Shown: piece by piece, positions 41,641 through 53,179 of the stretch
Numbering within the stretch: position 1 is the stretch's first letter
How the letters are laid out: every line of letters starts with the position of its first letter
Notes under the pieces: generated by a model
The model's input: only the letters and a program-made list of their open reading frames with translations
The model's database searches: none
What the model was told of the DNA's origin: nothing
Made by a program: the position numbers and the translations under genes
From: Linyphia triangularis
Lineage: Eukaryota; Arthropoda; Arachnida; Araneae; Linyphiidae
Reading direction: 5' to 3'
Length of the DNA: 64,000 nt
Assembly: GCA_963978545.1 (NCBI GenBank)
Contig: OZ021730.1
Location: 9,369,796-9,433,795, forward strand

Positions 41641-44028
41641 CTAGATCACTTGAGGCTGAATGCTTCGCCTGCTACCCTTGATGTTGATGTCAAACGTCTT
41701 ATTCGACCTTTGCAGGACCTTGTACGGTCCATTGTAGGGGGCCTGCAGAGGTCCTCGGACAAAGTCCTGGCGAACGAAGACGTGTGTGCAGTCTTTCAAG
41801 TGTGGATGGACGAAGACTGATCTCCTTCCATGGCTTGATGTTGGCACCGGTCTGATCTGTGCAAAATGGTTCCTTAGATCCTCCATTACCTGTTTGGGGT
41901 CAGTTTCTGCTGGTGTTGGGTCGAAGAACACTCCCGGCAGGCGCAGCGTCGTTCCGTAGACCAGCTCTGCTGTTGATGCTTGTAAGTCATCCTTCAGCGC
42001 TGTCCGGAATCCCAGGAGTATGGTTGGCAATGCCGATGACCAGTTAGGAGTATCGTAGGCTTTTATGGCTGCCTTCAGGGGTCGGTGCAACTGCTCGATG
42101 AGTCCGTTAGCTTGGGGGTGGTACGGTGAAGACCGGATTCGCTGGATACCAAGTAGGTTAGTGAGGCTCTGGAAAAGTCGACTTTCGAACTGCCGGCCCT
42201 GATCAGTGGTTATGCGAGAAGGTACTCCGAATCTGGATATCCATGTGCTGAAAAAAGCAATAGCGACAGTCTCTGCTGTGATGTCAGCTACAGGGACAGC
42301 TTCCGGCCAGCGTATAAATCTGTCGATCATGGTCAAGCAATAAGATTTTCCATTTGATGGGGGCAAGCGCCCAACCAAATCCAAGTGGGCATGGCCAAAT
42401 CTATCCGCCTGGCCAGGGAATTTGCCTAACGGGGTTCTGGTGTGTTTCGTGACCTTACATTTTTGGCAAGCTATGCATGTTCTTGCCCATTGATTGCAAT
42501 CGGAATTAATTGAAGGCCAAGTGAAACGAGAACGTACCAATTTTGATGTTGCTTTTATTCCTGGGTGTGATAATTTGTGAATTGAATCGAAAATCACCTT
42601 ACGGAATTTTTCTGGTATATAAGGGCGCACATTTCCGGTGGAAATATCGCAAAAGAGTGGGATATCAGTTCCAGGTAAAGTTACTTTTTTTAGTTCCAAA
42701 CCGTTTTTAAAATCCTTCAAAAGCTTAAGCAACTCAATATCGTTTTCCTGACTTTTTGCGATTTCTCCATAATCGATTGGTGAAGGCATTTTGATCGTAG
42801 CTATTCGCGACAGAGCGTCTGCCATTATATTGTCCGTCCCTTTTATATGCAAAATGGTAGTTGTAAACTGGGAAATAAAATCCAGCTGACGAAACTGTCG
42901 AGGTGATGCCTTCTCTGGCCGTTGTTGAAACGCAAAAGTCAATGGCTTATGGTCCGTATAAACAGCGAATTCCCTTGCCTCTAACATATATCGAAAATGT
43001 TTAATTGTGGCGTAAGCTGCTAGTAGCTCGCGATCGTACGCACTGTATTTACATTCGGCAGGCGAGAGTTTGCGTGAAAAGAATGCTAGTGGTTGTGATT
43101 CTTCCTCAACAATTTGGAAAAGTGCCCCGCCTATCGCGAAATCCGAGGCGTCTACCTGCACAATGAGTTTTGCATCCGTTTGTGGATGAGCTAAAAGCGT
43201 TGCTTCGGACATAAGTTTTTTACAATTTTTAAATTGTTCTTCAGCCGACGTAGTCCAATTGAGGGGCGAGTTATCATTCTTTTTTGAACCTTTAAGAAAG
43301 TTATTTAACTCATTTTGGAAATATGCTGCTCGAGGCAAAAACCTGCGGAAAAAGTTTAGTAAGCCAAGAAATCGTCTGAGTTCCTTAACTGTTTTTGGCA
43401 ACGGGTATTTTAAGATTGGTTCCACCTTGTCTGGCAGCGGCTGAGTGCCATCTTTTGTAATTAAATGACCCAAAAAAGAAATCTCTTTAACTCCAAAAAC
43501 ACATTTTGAAGCATTGATGGTTAAACCGTACTCGCTTAGTTTTCTACAGACCATGTCGATATGTTTCCTGTGTTCAATTACATTGTCGCTAAAAATCAAA
43601 ATATCATCCAAGTACACAAAACAAAAATTGAAATTGCCTAGCACCTCATTCATAAACCTTTGAAAAGTTTGGGCGGCCCCACACAATCCAAAATTTAAAA
43701 ATGGAAATTCGAATAAACCGAATGGTGTACATACTGCAGTTTTAGGGATATGTTCCGGATGAACAGGTATGTTAAAGTATGCACGAACTAAATCAATCTT
43801 AGAGAATATTTTTTTTCCACTAAGAGCATTCGAAAAATCCTGAATATGAGGGATGGGGTACCTGTCTGGCACTGTACAAGCATTGAGCCGACGATAATCA
43901 CCAACAGGTCTGATACTATCTGTACCCTTTGGCACAACATGAAGTGGAGATGCCCATGGAGATTTCGACGGTCGGCAAATGCCCTGATTGACCATGTATT
44001 GAAATTCTTCCTTTACCGCCTCGTACAT
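41641..44028 (-). CDS. Gypsy pol: RT, RNase H, integrase
   Basis: Open 795-codon frame. Reverse transcriptase: [24 protein letters not shown] and the catalytic [11 protein letters not shown]. RNase [15 protein letters not shown] and [11 protein letters not shown]. Integrase: an H-x3-H...C-x2-C zinc domain (HKLSHPG...CIACQKC), then [18 protein letters not shown] and a catalytic Glu in NGLIEQLHR, giving the D, D, E triad. The C-terminal domain ([16 protein letters not shown]) is typical of gypsy integrases. The frame can be read upstream of 44028 to the conserved [14 protein letters not shown] motif, but a TGA follows there and the protease frame is different, so a lesion separates pro from pol in this copy. 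Confidence 0.9.
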   Translation of the reverse strand: MYEAVKEEFQYMVNQGICRPSKSPWASPLHVVPKGTDSIRPVGDYRRLNACTVPDRYPIPHIQDFSNALSGKKIFSKIDLVRAYFNIPVHPEHIPKTAVCTPFGLFEFPFLNFGLCGAAQTFQRFMNEVLGNFNFCFVYLDDILIFSDNVIEHRKHIDMVCRKLSEYGLTINASKCVFGVKEISFLGHLITKDGTQPLPDKVEPILKYPLPKTVKELRRFLGLLNFFRRFLPRAAYFQNELNNFLKGSKKNDNSPLNWTTSAEEQFKNCKKLMSEATLLAHPQTDAKLIVQVDASDFAIGGALFQIVEEESQPLAFFSRKLSPAECKYSAYDRELLAAYATIKHFRYMLEAREFAVYTDHKPLTFAFQQRPEKASPRQFRQLDFISQFTTTILHIKGTDNIMADALSRIATIKMPSPIDYGEIAKSQENDIELLKLLKDFKNGLELKKVTLPGTDIPLFCDISTGNVRPYIPEKFRKVIFDSIHKLSHPGIKATSKLVRSRFTWPSINSDCNQWARTCIACQKCKVTKHTRTPLGKFPGQADRFGHAHLDLVGRLPPSNGKSYCLTMIDRFIRWPEAVPVADITAETVAIAFFSTWISRFGVPSRITTDQGRQFESRLFQSLTNLLGIQRIRSSPYHPQANGLIEQLHRPLKAAIKAYDTPNWSSALPTILLGFRTALKDDLQASTAELVYGTTLRLPGVFFDPTPAETDPKQVMEDLRNHFAQIRPVPTSSHGRRSVFVHPHLKDCTHVFVRQDFVRGPLQAPYNGPYKVLQRSNKTFDINIKGSRRSIQPQVI

Positions 44029-44105
44029 CTTTGGATTTAGTCTGCGCGGGCTACTGTGAATTGGTGGACCTTTAGTTTTGGTGAAACCTCAAGAATACCA
44101 GGAAA

Positions 44106-44576
44106 CTAGGACAAAATATAGTGATAATCTGACATTCCTGATACTAACTTTACAGAAGACACGTTGTTGTTTTCTGTTTTTATACCAGATTGAGTTAACT
44201 TTGTTGTCGTGTCTACCAGTTTCTTGTTTTTTAAATCTACCAGAAGCCCAAAATTTTTCAAAAAATCAGCCCCGAGGATTGGTGTGGGAACTGATGCAAT
44301 TAAAAATGTCCCTTCAAAACAACGTTTTAGCCCTAAGTCTATTTTAAGTCGTTTTGAACCATAAGTAAAAATTTTGGTGTCATTAGCAGCAAATAGTTGT
44401 AACGGCTCTGGCTTTAGTTTACTTGCATTGTTTGGTGCCGGTATACATGAAATGTCTGAACCAGAATCAATTAAAAATTTCAAATGCGTGCGTTTGTCGA
44501 AAATGTGTAAGCGACAAGATGTTGTGGCTACCGATTCCGTCGCTTGAATTCTTTGCTTAGCGGCAGCCGAATCTAG
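44106..44576 (-). CDS. Gypsy protease region, -1 frame from gag
   Basis: Aspartic protease coding region with LIDSGSDISC (the catalytic D-S-G) and, near its end, ILGADFLKNFGLLVD. The frame is open from the frameshift heptamer at 44582-44576 and contains no good ATG before the active site, which fits expression as a Gag-Pro fusion. It stops with TAG at 44108-44106, before RT, in a frame different from pol. The protease would process the polyprotein in the particle. Confidence 0.85.
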   Translation of the reverse strand, partial: LDSAAAKQRIQATESVATTSCRLHIFDKRTHLKFLIDSGSDISCIPAPNNASKLKPEPLQLFAANDTKIFTYGSKRLKIDLGLKRCFEGTFLIASVPTPILGADFLKNFGLLVDLKNKKLVDTTTKLTQSGIKTENNNVSSVKLVSGMSDYHYILS

Positions 44577-45427
44577 TTTCCCTGTACCGCAGAATTTTGC
44601 TGATCAGAGCTATCGAAGTTGCATGGCGGTTTGCATTTAAAGGCCCTGTCACCAAATTTAAAATGATAGTAGCATTTACCCTCGAAATTTTGTCTTTCCC
44701 TTGATTGCGAGTTTTGTCTCCTATTACGACTTTGGGATCTATTACAATATCGTCCTCGATAATTCTTATCTCTTGGACGAGAGAGACGTTCGACTTGCTT
44801 GGCCAATTCCGCGATTTCTAGTCGGAGGGCACCGATTTCTCCACCGGGGGAATTTCTATTTATGTGTTGGTTCATAGCCATAACAGCATTGCCTGGGTTA
44901 TCAATCCGCACCTCGGCCATTTTGGCCAAGTTATCTACACTTTCAGTGCTGATTGACAAAATAGTCTGCATTTCTGAGGGAAGTCTCTGTAGAAAAAGAG
45001 TTTTTAGAAAATCATCAGAAAAAGCAGTTCCTGCTAATTCTCGCATTTTTCGTAACAGATGTGACGGTTTTTCGTCACCTAATTGCAATTCCGATACTAA
45101 CTGCCGGATTTTTTGCGTTTCCGATTGCGAAAATTCCTGTATTAAGCGTTGTTTCAAAGTTTCATATTTGTTTTCATTAGGAGGTGATAGTAATATGTCA
45201 CTGACTGTGGATAAAGTATCCGGATCTATTGCGACGACTACATGATTGTATTTTGTTAAATCACATACGATTCCAGCCAACTGAAAATTGCTTTCTACTT
45301 GAATAAACCATATTTTAATTTTACCCTTCCATAACGGTGGGAGTTTAGCTGCCACCTTTGAAATCTGCTGGTTCTGAATAACCTCATCGCTATTCTGATT
45401 ATTCAATCCTGCATCACCGTTATTCAT
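44573..45427 (-). CDS. Gypsy gag
   Basis: 284-residue Gag. The N-terminal capsid-like part has LPPLWKGKIKIWFIQVESNF and YETLKQRLIQEFSQSE, followed by a KPSHLLRKMRELAG stretch. The end is Arg/Ser-rich with a C-x2-H-x9-C-x3-C motif (CYYHFKFGDRAFKC and on), a knuckle variant I associate with arthropod gypsy-type elements. Start ATG at 45427. It ends with TAG at 44575-44573, directly after the GGGAAAC heptamer. Intact as read. Confidence 0.88.
   Translation of the reverse strand: MNNGDAGLNNQNSDEVIQNQQISKVAAKLPPLWKGKIKIWFIQVESNFQLAGIVCDLTKYNHVVVAIDPDTLSTVSDILLSPPNENKYETLKQRLIQEFSQSETQKIRQLVSELQLGDEKPSHLLRKMRELAGTAFSDDFLKTLFLQRLPSEMQTILSISTESVDNLAKMAEVRIDNPGNAVMAMNQHINRNSPGGEIGALRLEIAELAKQVERLSRPRDKNYRGRYCNRSQSRNRRQNSQSRERQNFEGKCYYHFKFGDRAFKCKPPCNFDSSDQQNSAVQGN
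44576..44582 (-). promoter_or_regulatory. Canonical -1 frameshift heptamer GGGAAAC
   Basis: On the element strand, G GGA AAC lies in the gag frame immediately before the gag TAG. Slipping back one base gives GGG AAA CTA and enters the protease frame, which is open from this point. It matches the X-XXY-YYZ rule. I could not evaluate the downstream RNA structure. Confidence 0.75.
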
Positions 45428-45641
45428 CGTTGTTAGTTTTCAGAATATTTTCAAAAACGAAATTAGTATAACACATTAAACTTTCACTTGCCAAAACGAA
45501 ACTAGAAAAACGTTCACAATAAACATTCTTTTAAAAACAAATTACAGGACACAAGAACCCCATTTGGAACAAAATACATCCTAGCCATGCGGGATAAAGA
45601 AGAAACATGTCTCACCTGTAATTATTTGCTGCTGCGTTAAT

Positions 45642-45660
45642 CAGTCATTCCAGGTCACCA
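45642..45660 (-). other. Gypsy primer-binding site
   Basis: TGGTGACCTGGAATGACTG on the element strand, one base after the 5' LTR. The TGGTGACC start is usual for gypsy-type primer sites. The matching tRNA is not identified. Confidence 0.75.
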
Positions 45661-45661
45661 G

Positions 45662-45941
45662 TGTCGTGAGGCTAGTTAGTGTATGAAATTATAAATATTA
45701 AATAAGCAATACATGTTGCACGTTACTTAGTAAAGTCTATTATTTAAGGAAAAACTTTACAGGCATTTTACTTTAAGCAGTAACACAGCGATGATTCATT
45801 AACACGCTAATAAAAAGAAGCAAGTAAAAAAGGTGGATTGTTCGAATCCGAAGTAGTATTAACCCAACCGCATCGTAGTAGAAGTTGTAGTTATTACGAC
45901 GTCGCATAATGTCTGTTCATCATGACGTCATGTCCACTGCA
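45662..45941 (-). repeat. Gypsy 5' LTR
   Basis: 280 bp, same ends as 41260-41535. It has four extra bases (CTTA within GTTACTTAGTA) relative to the 3' LTR. Confidence 0.92.
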
Positions 45942-45945
45942 GTAT

Positions 45946-47077
45946 CATCAATCTATAAACCAGACATTGAATTATTGAAAATAAAAAAATTTAAAATCAG
46001 AAGATTTAGCTGCAAAGGAAAAATGGAGATTTCCTAACAGCCACAAAAGTTATCTGCTCATGGCCAATGACAAAATAGGGATCAAAAACGGAAATATATC
46101 TTTGCACTTTCCAACTAAATATTACGTGAGTAAATGTTACAAATATACTACTTGACCATTTCTTTGAGAAGAAACTTATGCATTATTTGGCTAAAAGAAA
46201 AATTAACTTTTTTTGTGGAGGAGAGTTTATAACAATGTCTACATCCAATGCAAATCCAAAATAAGAGTCGTTTAGGTACCATTTATGTGTTTTCATAATA
46301 ATAATAATGGCTAACTTGATTTATTATAAATATTTTACAATGCAAGATATTTAAAATACATATGATGAAATCAAAATCATAACCCAAGTACTTCCTGTTG
46401 CTCTTGTAATATTTATATTTCGGATTATTTTTACATAAAAAATCGTTAAACACAAAATTGTATTGTTGTATAATGTAGGTAAAAATTTTTCAATGTAAAC
46501 AATAGCAATATCGTTCCAAGTTGTTTTGCTGTTTGTTTGTTTTACCAAAAACATAAGAGAGATGTATGGTAAAAGTAATGAAGCATTTAGTAGAAGTGAA
46601 TCGGATATCAATCATTGTCATTTTTTGCCTATTGTTTTTAAATTTTTGTGTTGGTACATTATCTAAAAATTATTATTCTTGGAAATTTTCAAAAAAGAAA
46701 CAGCACGATAATTTAAATGCATTAATACACAATGAAGCAAAACATAAAAAGAGACGAGTGTTTGTAAAAAATAAGGCTAAATTGCATTTGACGATCACTA
46801 CAAATTAAAAAAGCAAGGATGGCAACTGCTTCCCAAACATCAGATGAAAAATGATAACTAAGTTTTTTTAGTAAAAGTTGAGTTGGGTAAATTGTGTCGA
46901 TATTATAATGGCGCAAGCACACAAGAACCGCTATGCCTAAACACAATCACAATATCTACAGACTACATGGTCAAACTGGGAATTGTTACTTTTATTTAAA
47001 AGTGTATTTTTCTACACAAACTTCTTATCTCAATTATTTGTATTAAATAATTTTAATTAATTTCATTACATTTCAAC
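45946..47077. other. Intron-like A+T-rich stretch
   Basis: Between Myb/SANT-like exon 3 (5' end 45952) and Kol3. No credible coding region, RNA gene or repeat apart from a short (AAT)n run near 46297. Confidence 0.5.
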
Positions 47078-47669
47078 TTAAGGTATCCGACTACGTTCGG
47101 AACACTTTTTTTAAAAAATTTTAATTATGTAAACTTTTTTCATATTTTAAGGCATATTATAAAATAAAAACATGATTTTAAGTAAAATTTAAGTCATGTT
47201 AAAATTAATTTTAAATAAATTGGCTAATTTTAGATTAATTTTCTTGAAATTTTATCAAAACGGTTAACATGCTATAAAAAAAAGTTATGTATATCTTACA
47301 GTTTACTTTTTGCACAAGGTACTTATGACAATAATCCATTAGATAGACTACAAGCTAATTGATATTTCAAAAGGAAAAAAAGATATGGCTGATTTTATTG
47401 GTCCGAATGTGATATATCTCAATTTTGTAACTCCGAACAAATGAAAAAAGCTATAATTAAAAAAATAATTCAAATAAATAAAATTCCATAGTCTATCTTT
47501 TAGGTAATATTATGAAAAACATGCACAATAAATTTTATGCAAATATCTTGATAACTTTTTGAATAATCATGTAAATGGTATGGAAAATATATGAAAACCA
47601 AAATGTTGAGAAAAACACAATTAAAGATTTAAGTTATTATGAAAATTGTCTTCCGAATGTCTGAATTGT

Positions 47670-48028
47670 CTAAAATTCACCAGCTTTATACATTTGACCC
47701 TCTACTTCCTCATCTCGAGTGCCTTTTTTTTTTCTCTTGGCCCGCAATTTTTTTCTCTGCGTTTTTGTATCGGGCAACGAGTGTCTTCTTGCATCGTTAA
47801 GTCGTTCACTGTCAATAAGTTTCATGCCATTTTGCGTATAAAAGCCAGTACTTAGTCCTAACTTTTCTATTATCCTTAACACACCACTGGTTTCTTCGTT
47901 GAACTGTAATACAGCAATAAAAGCACCTAGTTGCAAAGTTTGCAGTTCAACAAAGTTTTGCTTTGGAATAATTGTCCACAGCACTCTATTGAAACTTTCT
48001 TTGGTATTTTGGGTTAACCCATGCAGGC
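47670..48028 (-). pseudogene. Kol3 transposase, C-terminal part
   Basis: Continuation of the transposase beyond the BEL insertion. It starts at the conserved Leu-His-Gly, has NTKESFNRVLWT with the presumed catalytic Glu, then QTLQLGAFIAVLQFN as in Kol2, and a highly basic end (KTQRKKLRAKRKKKG), a likely nuclear-localisation or DNA-binding tail. Stop at 47672-47670. No internal lesion. Confidence 0.82.
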
Positions 48029-48160
48029 TGTTATGAGATTTGCAAGAACTTAACCAGTTCTCCTTTCTCCTAAATATCTTAAAACAATTTATTTATCAAC
48101 CTTTTATCATGACTGACAGAAAAGAACTCAGTTATTTACAAAAGTGTCCCAAGCTTCTAC
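48029..48160 (-). repeat. BEL 3' terminal repeat
   Basis: 132 bp. On the element strand it begins GTAGAAGCTTGGGACAC and ends CTCATAACA. The pol frame runs into it and stops at TGA (48130-48128), where the other copy has AGA. Confidence 0.88.
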
Positions 48161-51100
48161 GTTCTTTATCCAGAAGAGAGCTGTTGAAGAATCGGTCCAG
48201 TAATATTCCTTTGAAATTTCGATCTTAAGGTTCTTCTTGATAAATGAGACTAATCGTACTCCAATGAGGCAAGCAAGCAATTCGAGTCTTGGTATACTTA
48301 TTTTCCTCAAAGGAGCAACTCGCGCTTTGGCTTGCAGTAGAGTTACTTTGACTTCTTCATTTTGACTTCTCAAACATACCGCACTTGCATACGATCCCTG
48401 TGAAGCATCCGTAAACGTATGTAGACTAAATGATTTTCCTTCTGCAAGCGTAGCTAGTCTGGGAATCTTGATTGATGATAACAAGGACAGTTCTTTTACC
48501 CACTTCAAAAATTTTCTCTTGATGTCTTCAGGTAACTCTGCATCCCAGCTCAGTTTTGTTGCCCAACTCTTTTGCAAGTATAACTTTGGGAGAAGGGTAA
48601 AAGGACAAGTGATACCAATTGGGTCAAAAATCCTCTGTGCAATTGATAAAACGTTTCGTCTTGTAACTGTGAGATCACTTAAGTCGACATTTGGGATATC
48701 ACAAAACAATGAATCTTCAAATTTGTCCCATAGAAGACCAAGTACTTTCAATAGTTCCTCCATTGTAGTTTCCACACTGTTCAACTCTGTTTGCTCCCAC
48801 CCTCTCAAGTAGAAGTTAGCACTTGCCATTAATTGAGTTGATTTTCCAATAAAATATTCTGCTTCTTCATTCGAATTGACCGAAGTGACACAGTTGTCAA
48901 CATAGAAGGAATTTTTTAATTTTGTAGCCACTTCCTTTAAAAAAGGTTCACATTGGTCTAAATGAGTGTTGATAACTGCTGCTAAAAGAAACGGACTGCA
49001 TTTTAGTCCGAAAACTACTCTACAATGGCGAAATTCTTTTTGTTCTGAGTTCTTCCACCACAGGAATCTTAGGTAATCCCGATCACTTTTTTGAATAGAT
49101 ATTTGAAGGAAAGCTTTTCTGATATCTGCGATAATCCCTATCTTTCCTTGTCTAAAATCAAGAAGCAATCCAGGAATCATTTCAATTAAATTTTGTCCTT
49201 TTGCTAGACAGTCGTTGAGTGACAGGTAATCCTTTTGCTTGCATGAAGCGTCAAAAACTGGTCTTACTGTTGTAGTAGAGTTATCTTTGAAGATCGACCT
49301 GTGGTGAAGATAATGATTGCCAATTCGTTTCTCCTCTTCTGGTACTTCTATTATTCCAGATTCAAACCATTCTTCAAACACTGCATTATATGCTTCAAAT
49401 TTATCTTTCAGCATCAGCTTCTTTGTCGTGGAAATCAATCGTTTTTCAGCAACCTCTCTATTACTTGGCAAAGTTCCTTTCTCGTTTATCCAAGGCAAAC
49501 TGACTTCATATCGATCTTCCACTCTTTTTAGTGTCTTGTGAAAGTGATCCCACACCGCTTCTTCTAATTCTGAATCATATTTATTTTCTTTAGCATCTGT
49601 AATTCCCAGTGCTTCTAGCTTCCACAAGTTTTCTATGTTATTACTGTAAGTCAACATGGACGTTATCATTGACGACATGGACAGGAAATTCCTTTCTGAA
49701 GTATAACCATTCACCTTTCCCATGATTGTCCATCCGAGTAGTGATTCCACAGCAGTCAGTCCATTTTCTAATATCTGAACTTTTCCTGTTAACAATGTAC
49801 CTGCGACGTCAGCTCCAATAAGGACTTCTATCTTCAAATCCCCTCTTCCTATATCAGATGCATAGATATTTTTCTGCTTTAGTTCTTCGATCCATAATCC
49901 GGGCTGTAAACTGATCACTGATCCACAAATCTTCGACTGTTCCAACAGGACTAGTCGTCTAGAAAAATTACCCTTTAGGCTTTTAACGTTTACTTCGTAG
50001 CGTTTGTGAATTTCTCTTTTCGTTGTTGCTCCTCCAAAAAGCGTATGAATTAAAGATTCAGATCCCTTAGATTGGCACCCTATGTTGACGGCAGTCTCCT
50101 TTAAAATGTACGAACGCTGCGACCCTGTGTCAATAAGTGCCCTTACTGTCTTCTGCTTTTTGTTGGCTTCGATACGAATTAATAGCGTTTGAAGAAATAC
50201 TTCATCTAGGCAACTAGTACTCGCAAGTGATATGTTTGGTGTTTCTTCTTCTTTAATTTCCTCAACGTCAATTCTCTTCTGATTGGTTTGAAAATTCGGA
50301 CACGTGACACCCCAATGCCTTTTCGAGCAAATCAAGCATCGTACATTTGACTTACATTGTTTGGCCCTGTGTCCAATTTTAAGGCAGAAAAAACAACCCT
50401 TCTTTTTCTTAATTTCGTCATTCTTTTGACTTAAAGTCATCTTCTGAGCAACAAAGCAATCTCGACTTTCATGGTGCTTTTCACAAAATATGCAAGAGTT
50501 CTTCTCACTATAATTGGCGATTTTACTATTGCCTGAGAACAAATCATTCGCTGTAGGCACGTAATGATCACCCTGGTACCTTTTATCCCGTCGACGTTCT
50601 TTCTTTGCACCAAATTCATTTAATTTAAAGCCTGATTTTGCCAAATAAATTCTCTGCTCTACTTCGACTTCATTTCTTAAAAACAACAACAATTGTTTCA
50701 ATTTCTCAGAGTGAGAATTTTCGCCTGGGATTATTGAGGCATGATTTCTTAGCCAAACTCTTAATATTTCCTCAGGAATACAGGATTCAACGAGCGGAAA
50801 CAGCATTGCTGCATACTTCTCACTGGTCATCCCTATTGACTCCAACGAACGTAAATACGATTCCAATTTGTCATATAATTCGGACATACTGCATTTTCCC
50901 CTTTGATCTGTAACATTTCTAATAATTAGACCCAATAATTCCCGTACATAGAATTCCACCAATAATTCTTCCCTGCCGAACCTATTTCTTAAGCTTTCTA
51001 TAACCTTTTCATAATTTTAGGCAGTAGCAGGGAAGCTGTTTACAATGTCCCGTGGTCTAGTACCAGGTATAGTCGCTTGAACGAGATAATGCATTTTGTC

Positions 51101-51547
51101 TTCATTTTGAATTTCTTTATCTTCATGTATTCGCCGAAATTGTCCCCAAAACGGCAACCAATCCTTTATGTCACCGCCAAATTGTTTTAACTCAATTTCG
51201 GGTAATTTTAGTTTTCGCTTATTCATATTTGGCGACACAGTTCCAATGGATTGTGTCGTTTGGCGATTAAAAAATAATTCCGTTTTCACTCGTATCATAT
51301 CTAGCTTTTCTTTGTACTCTTCAACTTTTGCCCATTCACTTTCAAATTGATCACTCGAAGAATATTCGGCATTCAATATTTGAGTATCAAAAATATTAAG
51401 CTCATAAGATAAACGTTCTAAAGTAGCAAGTTTCGTTTTCACAGTTTCTTCATCAGGAATTTCTTTAATTAATTCCTGCAAAATTATATTTCTTGTTCTT
51501 GTAAAAGAAGCTCGGACAGGTTTTCGTTTCTCAATTAACGATTCCAT
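48128..51547 (-). pseudogene. BEL/Pao gag-pol, one stop, integrase absent
   Basis: A single frame from ATG 51547 to 48128, broken only by TAA at 51019-51017 (just after NSFPATA, where family members usually continue in frame). N-terminal Gag: coiled-coil-like charged helices, then LPEIELKQFGGDIKDWLPFW, a Pao-type Gag motif. After the stop: FYVRELLGLI, zinc knuckles (CIFCEKHHESRDC, CFFCLKIGHRAKQC, CLICSKRHWGVTC), aspartic protease (ALIDTGSQRSYI), reverse transcriptase (IADIRKAFLQI, FYVDNCVTSV with YVDN rather than YVDD, which I recall as normal for BEL/Pao) and RNase H (FTDASQGSYAS, YYWTDSSTALFW). The polyprotein ends in the terminal repeat. No integrase, so any movement needs help in trans. 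Confidence 0.87.
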
Positions 51548-51672
51548 TTCAATAAAATAGAACTCAATAGCAAATGTAAGCTTACACGAATAAGAATGTT
51601 CTACGATCCAAATATCAACCGTTACGAAAATAATAAAATGACTAACCTTGACCTCTTTTTGCTATTAACCTA

Positions 51673-51692
51673 CGCTTCACGTTTGGGCGCCA
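51673..51692 (-). other. BEL primer-binding site
   Basis: TGGCGCCCAAACGTGAAGCG directly after the 5' repeat on the element strand. TGGCGCC starts and immediate adjacency fit a tRNA primer site. The leader 51548-51672 has no other recognisable feature. Confidence 0.72.
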
Positions 51693-51824
51693 TGTTATGA
51701 GATTTGCAAGAACTTAACCAGTTCTCCTTTCTCCTAAATATCTTAAAACAATTTATTTATCAACCTTTTATCATGACTGACAGAAAAGAACTCTGTTATT
51801 TACAAAAGTGTCCCAAGCTTCTAC
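51693..51824 (-). repeat. BEL 5' terminal repeat
   Basis: 132 bp, nearly identical to 48029-48160. An extra GTAGAAGCC precedes it on the element strand, an 8-base echo of its own start. Confidence 0.88.
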
Positions 51825-51829
51825 GGCTT

Positions 51830-53179
51830 CTACTTTTTTAATAGCTTTTGGTCACACAACTGCATATAAATTGGTCTCACAATTTTCATTAAATTTTTGG
51901 GAAGACCTTTAGATTTATCATGAAACTCTCCCCCTAATGCCTTCGCTCGCTGAAACTTACACCAACTATCCGCACCTTGCGGACATTGGCCATGCATCGG
52001 AGAATCACAATTAGAACAGCAGTGACAAAAAGCTGCAATTACTGCACTTTGCATTTGGTCTAGATTGCTTTTATTGCTGCGAACTGCTATGCCATAATAA
52101 TTCTGAAGTTTGTCAATAAACCTATCGGTGAGCTTGCCTTTTCCGCCAAGTCCCTTTTTAGTTTTCTTCAGTTTGCGCAGACGACTGCCGACTCTTTTTT
52201 GGACGTGGCCTATGCATGCTAATTTCTGTACAGTATTTTTTCCATACATATCTCTTACAGTTTCATATGCTTTTGAATCTCCATCACCGTAGTAATCCGC
52301 ATACCTTAAACCTCTGAGATTCTCGGATCTTTCGAAAATGCGGAATGCTCCAATAACTTCCATGCTAGATGCAGAACCCTGGTGATTTCGATAAGTGTGA
52401 TCCTTTTGCACATCAGATGCCTTGAATACTTTCGAGCATACCCTACAGAATTGCGACATGATTTCAATGTCCATCACTTTTCCTGTAAGAATTGAAATCA
52501 CACTTATACAGCCATTTAGAGAAGAATATCCCCGTTTCTGCCATATGCCGTCGACAGACACACCGCAACTTTTCACTGCTTCCTGCGAATCTGTCAATTC
52601 CTTTACTTCTTTTGATGCTTCATTCATGCTGTCTTGTACAGCTCCAGATGCAGCCTGGAGTAATTTCTGCTCCTGCATTCTAAAAGTGCGATTTGAAGGA
52701 AAAGGCAAATTTAACAAACAGAATAGTTTCTTTCCAGCTGTGTAACCTTTTCCAATTAGTCTCAAAGCTAAAACAAGCAATGTGTTGATCTCGTTGAGTT
52801 TATTAGACTTTTGAGTAGAAGAAAAACCTTTCACAAATGTGCATGCCTTGCATTTTAGTTCAAAGTTGAAGCATGAACCAAATCTGGACTCCTCTTGTAG
52901 GTACAATTCCTTTCTCAGGCAAGATGGGCAGCACAATATTGAAAATACAGTTATCAATGTCCGTATATTCATTATGCAATTACTGTAGATATCTTCATCT
53001 GTGCAAGTGTAATTTAAACTTACAGCTGATAAATTGCCAAGTTTTGAAGAGCTGGCAGTTTTCGGCACGGAATCAACAGGCGTCGCATTCTCAGAATTCA
53101 TCACGGCATCTGGTTTCGAGGAGAAACGATTTCCATAATATTTTCGCTTTTTAGAGCGATAACTCTTGACTTTATCCAT
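51830..53179 (-). pseudogene. Kol3 transposase, N-terminal part
   Basis: 449 open codons from MDKVKSYRSKKRKYYGN. Cysteine pairs CCPSC and CKAC, a TAGKKLFCLLNLPF stretch, then SVDGIWQKRGYSSLNG (Ile where Kol1 and Kol2 have Thr, next to the first Asp), CRVC, YYGDGDSKAYE with the second Asp, and ACIGHVQKRVG. The frame ends at TAG where the BEL element begins; the Glu-containing rest is at 48028-47670. It is clearly related to Kol2 by eye and shares its terminal repeats. Confidence 0.85.

Larger units (their letters stand above)
41260..45941 (-). mobile_element. Ty3/gypsy LTR retrotransposon
   Basis: 4.7-kb element with LTRs at 41260-41535 (3') and 45662-45941 (5'). The LTRs differ by a 4-base indel and two or three substitutions, so the insertion is recent. 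Flanks carry a GTAT duplication. Order on the minus strand: LTR, primer site, gag, -1 frameshift site, protease, RT-RNase H, integrase, polypurine tract, LTR, which is the Ty3/gypsy order. A stop and a frame change between protease and RT (about 44106-44030) make this copy defective as read. Confidence 0.92.
48029..51824 (-). mobile_element. BEL/Pao element lacking integrase
   Basis: 3.8-kb element with 132-bp terminal direct repeats (48029-48160 and 51693-51824) that differ at one base by eye. Primer site, gag, protease, RT and the start of RNase H are present in one long frame; the end of RNase H and all of integrase are missing. The repeats begin with sequence that still encodes the RNase H end (see findings). 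It lies in the Kol3 transposase. Target duplication is unclear: only GGC is shared by the flanks. Confidence 0.85.

Noticed and set aside
41503..41820. Plus-strand frame across the gypsy polypurine tract
   Set aside because: It is antisense to the integrase C-terminus and LTR and has no domain.
46351..46946. Short hydrophobic frames in the 46-47 kb stretch
   Set aside because: Low-complexity A+T-rich sequence gives such frames by chance; no motif, splice or homology support.
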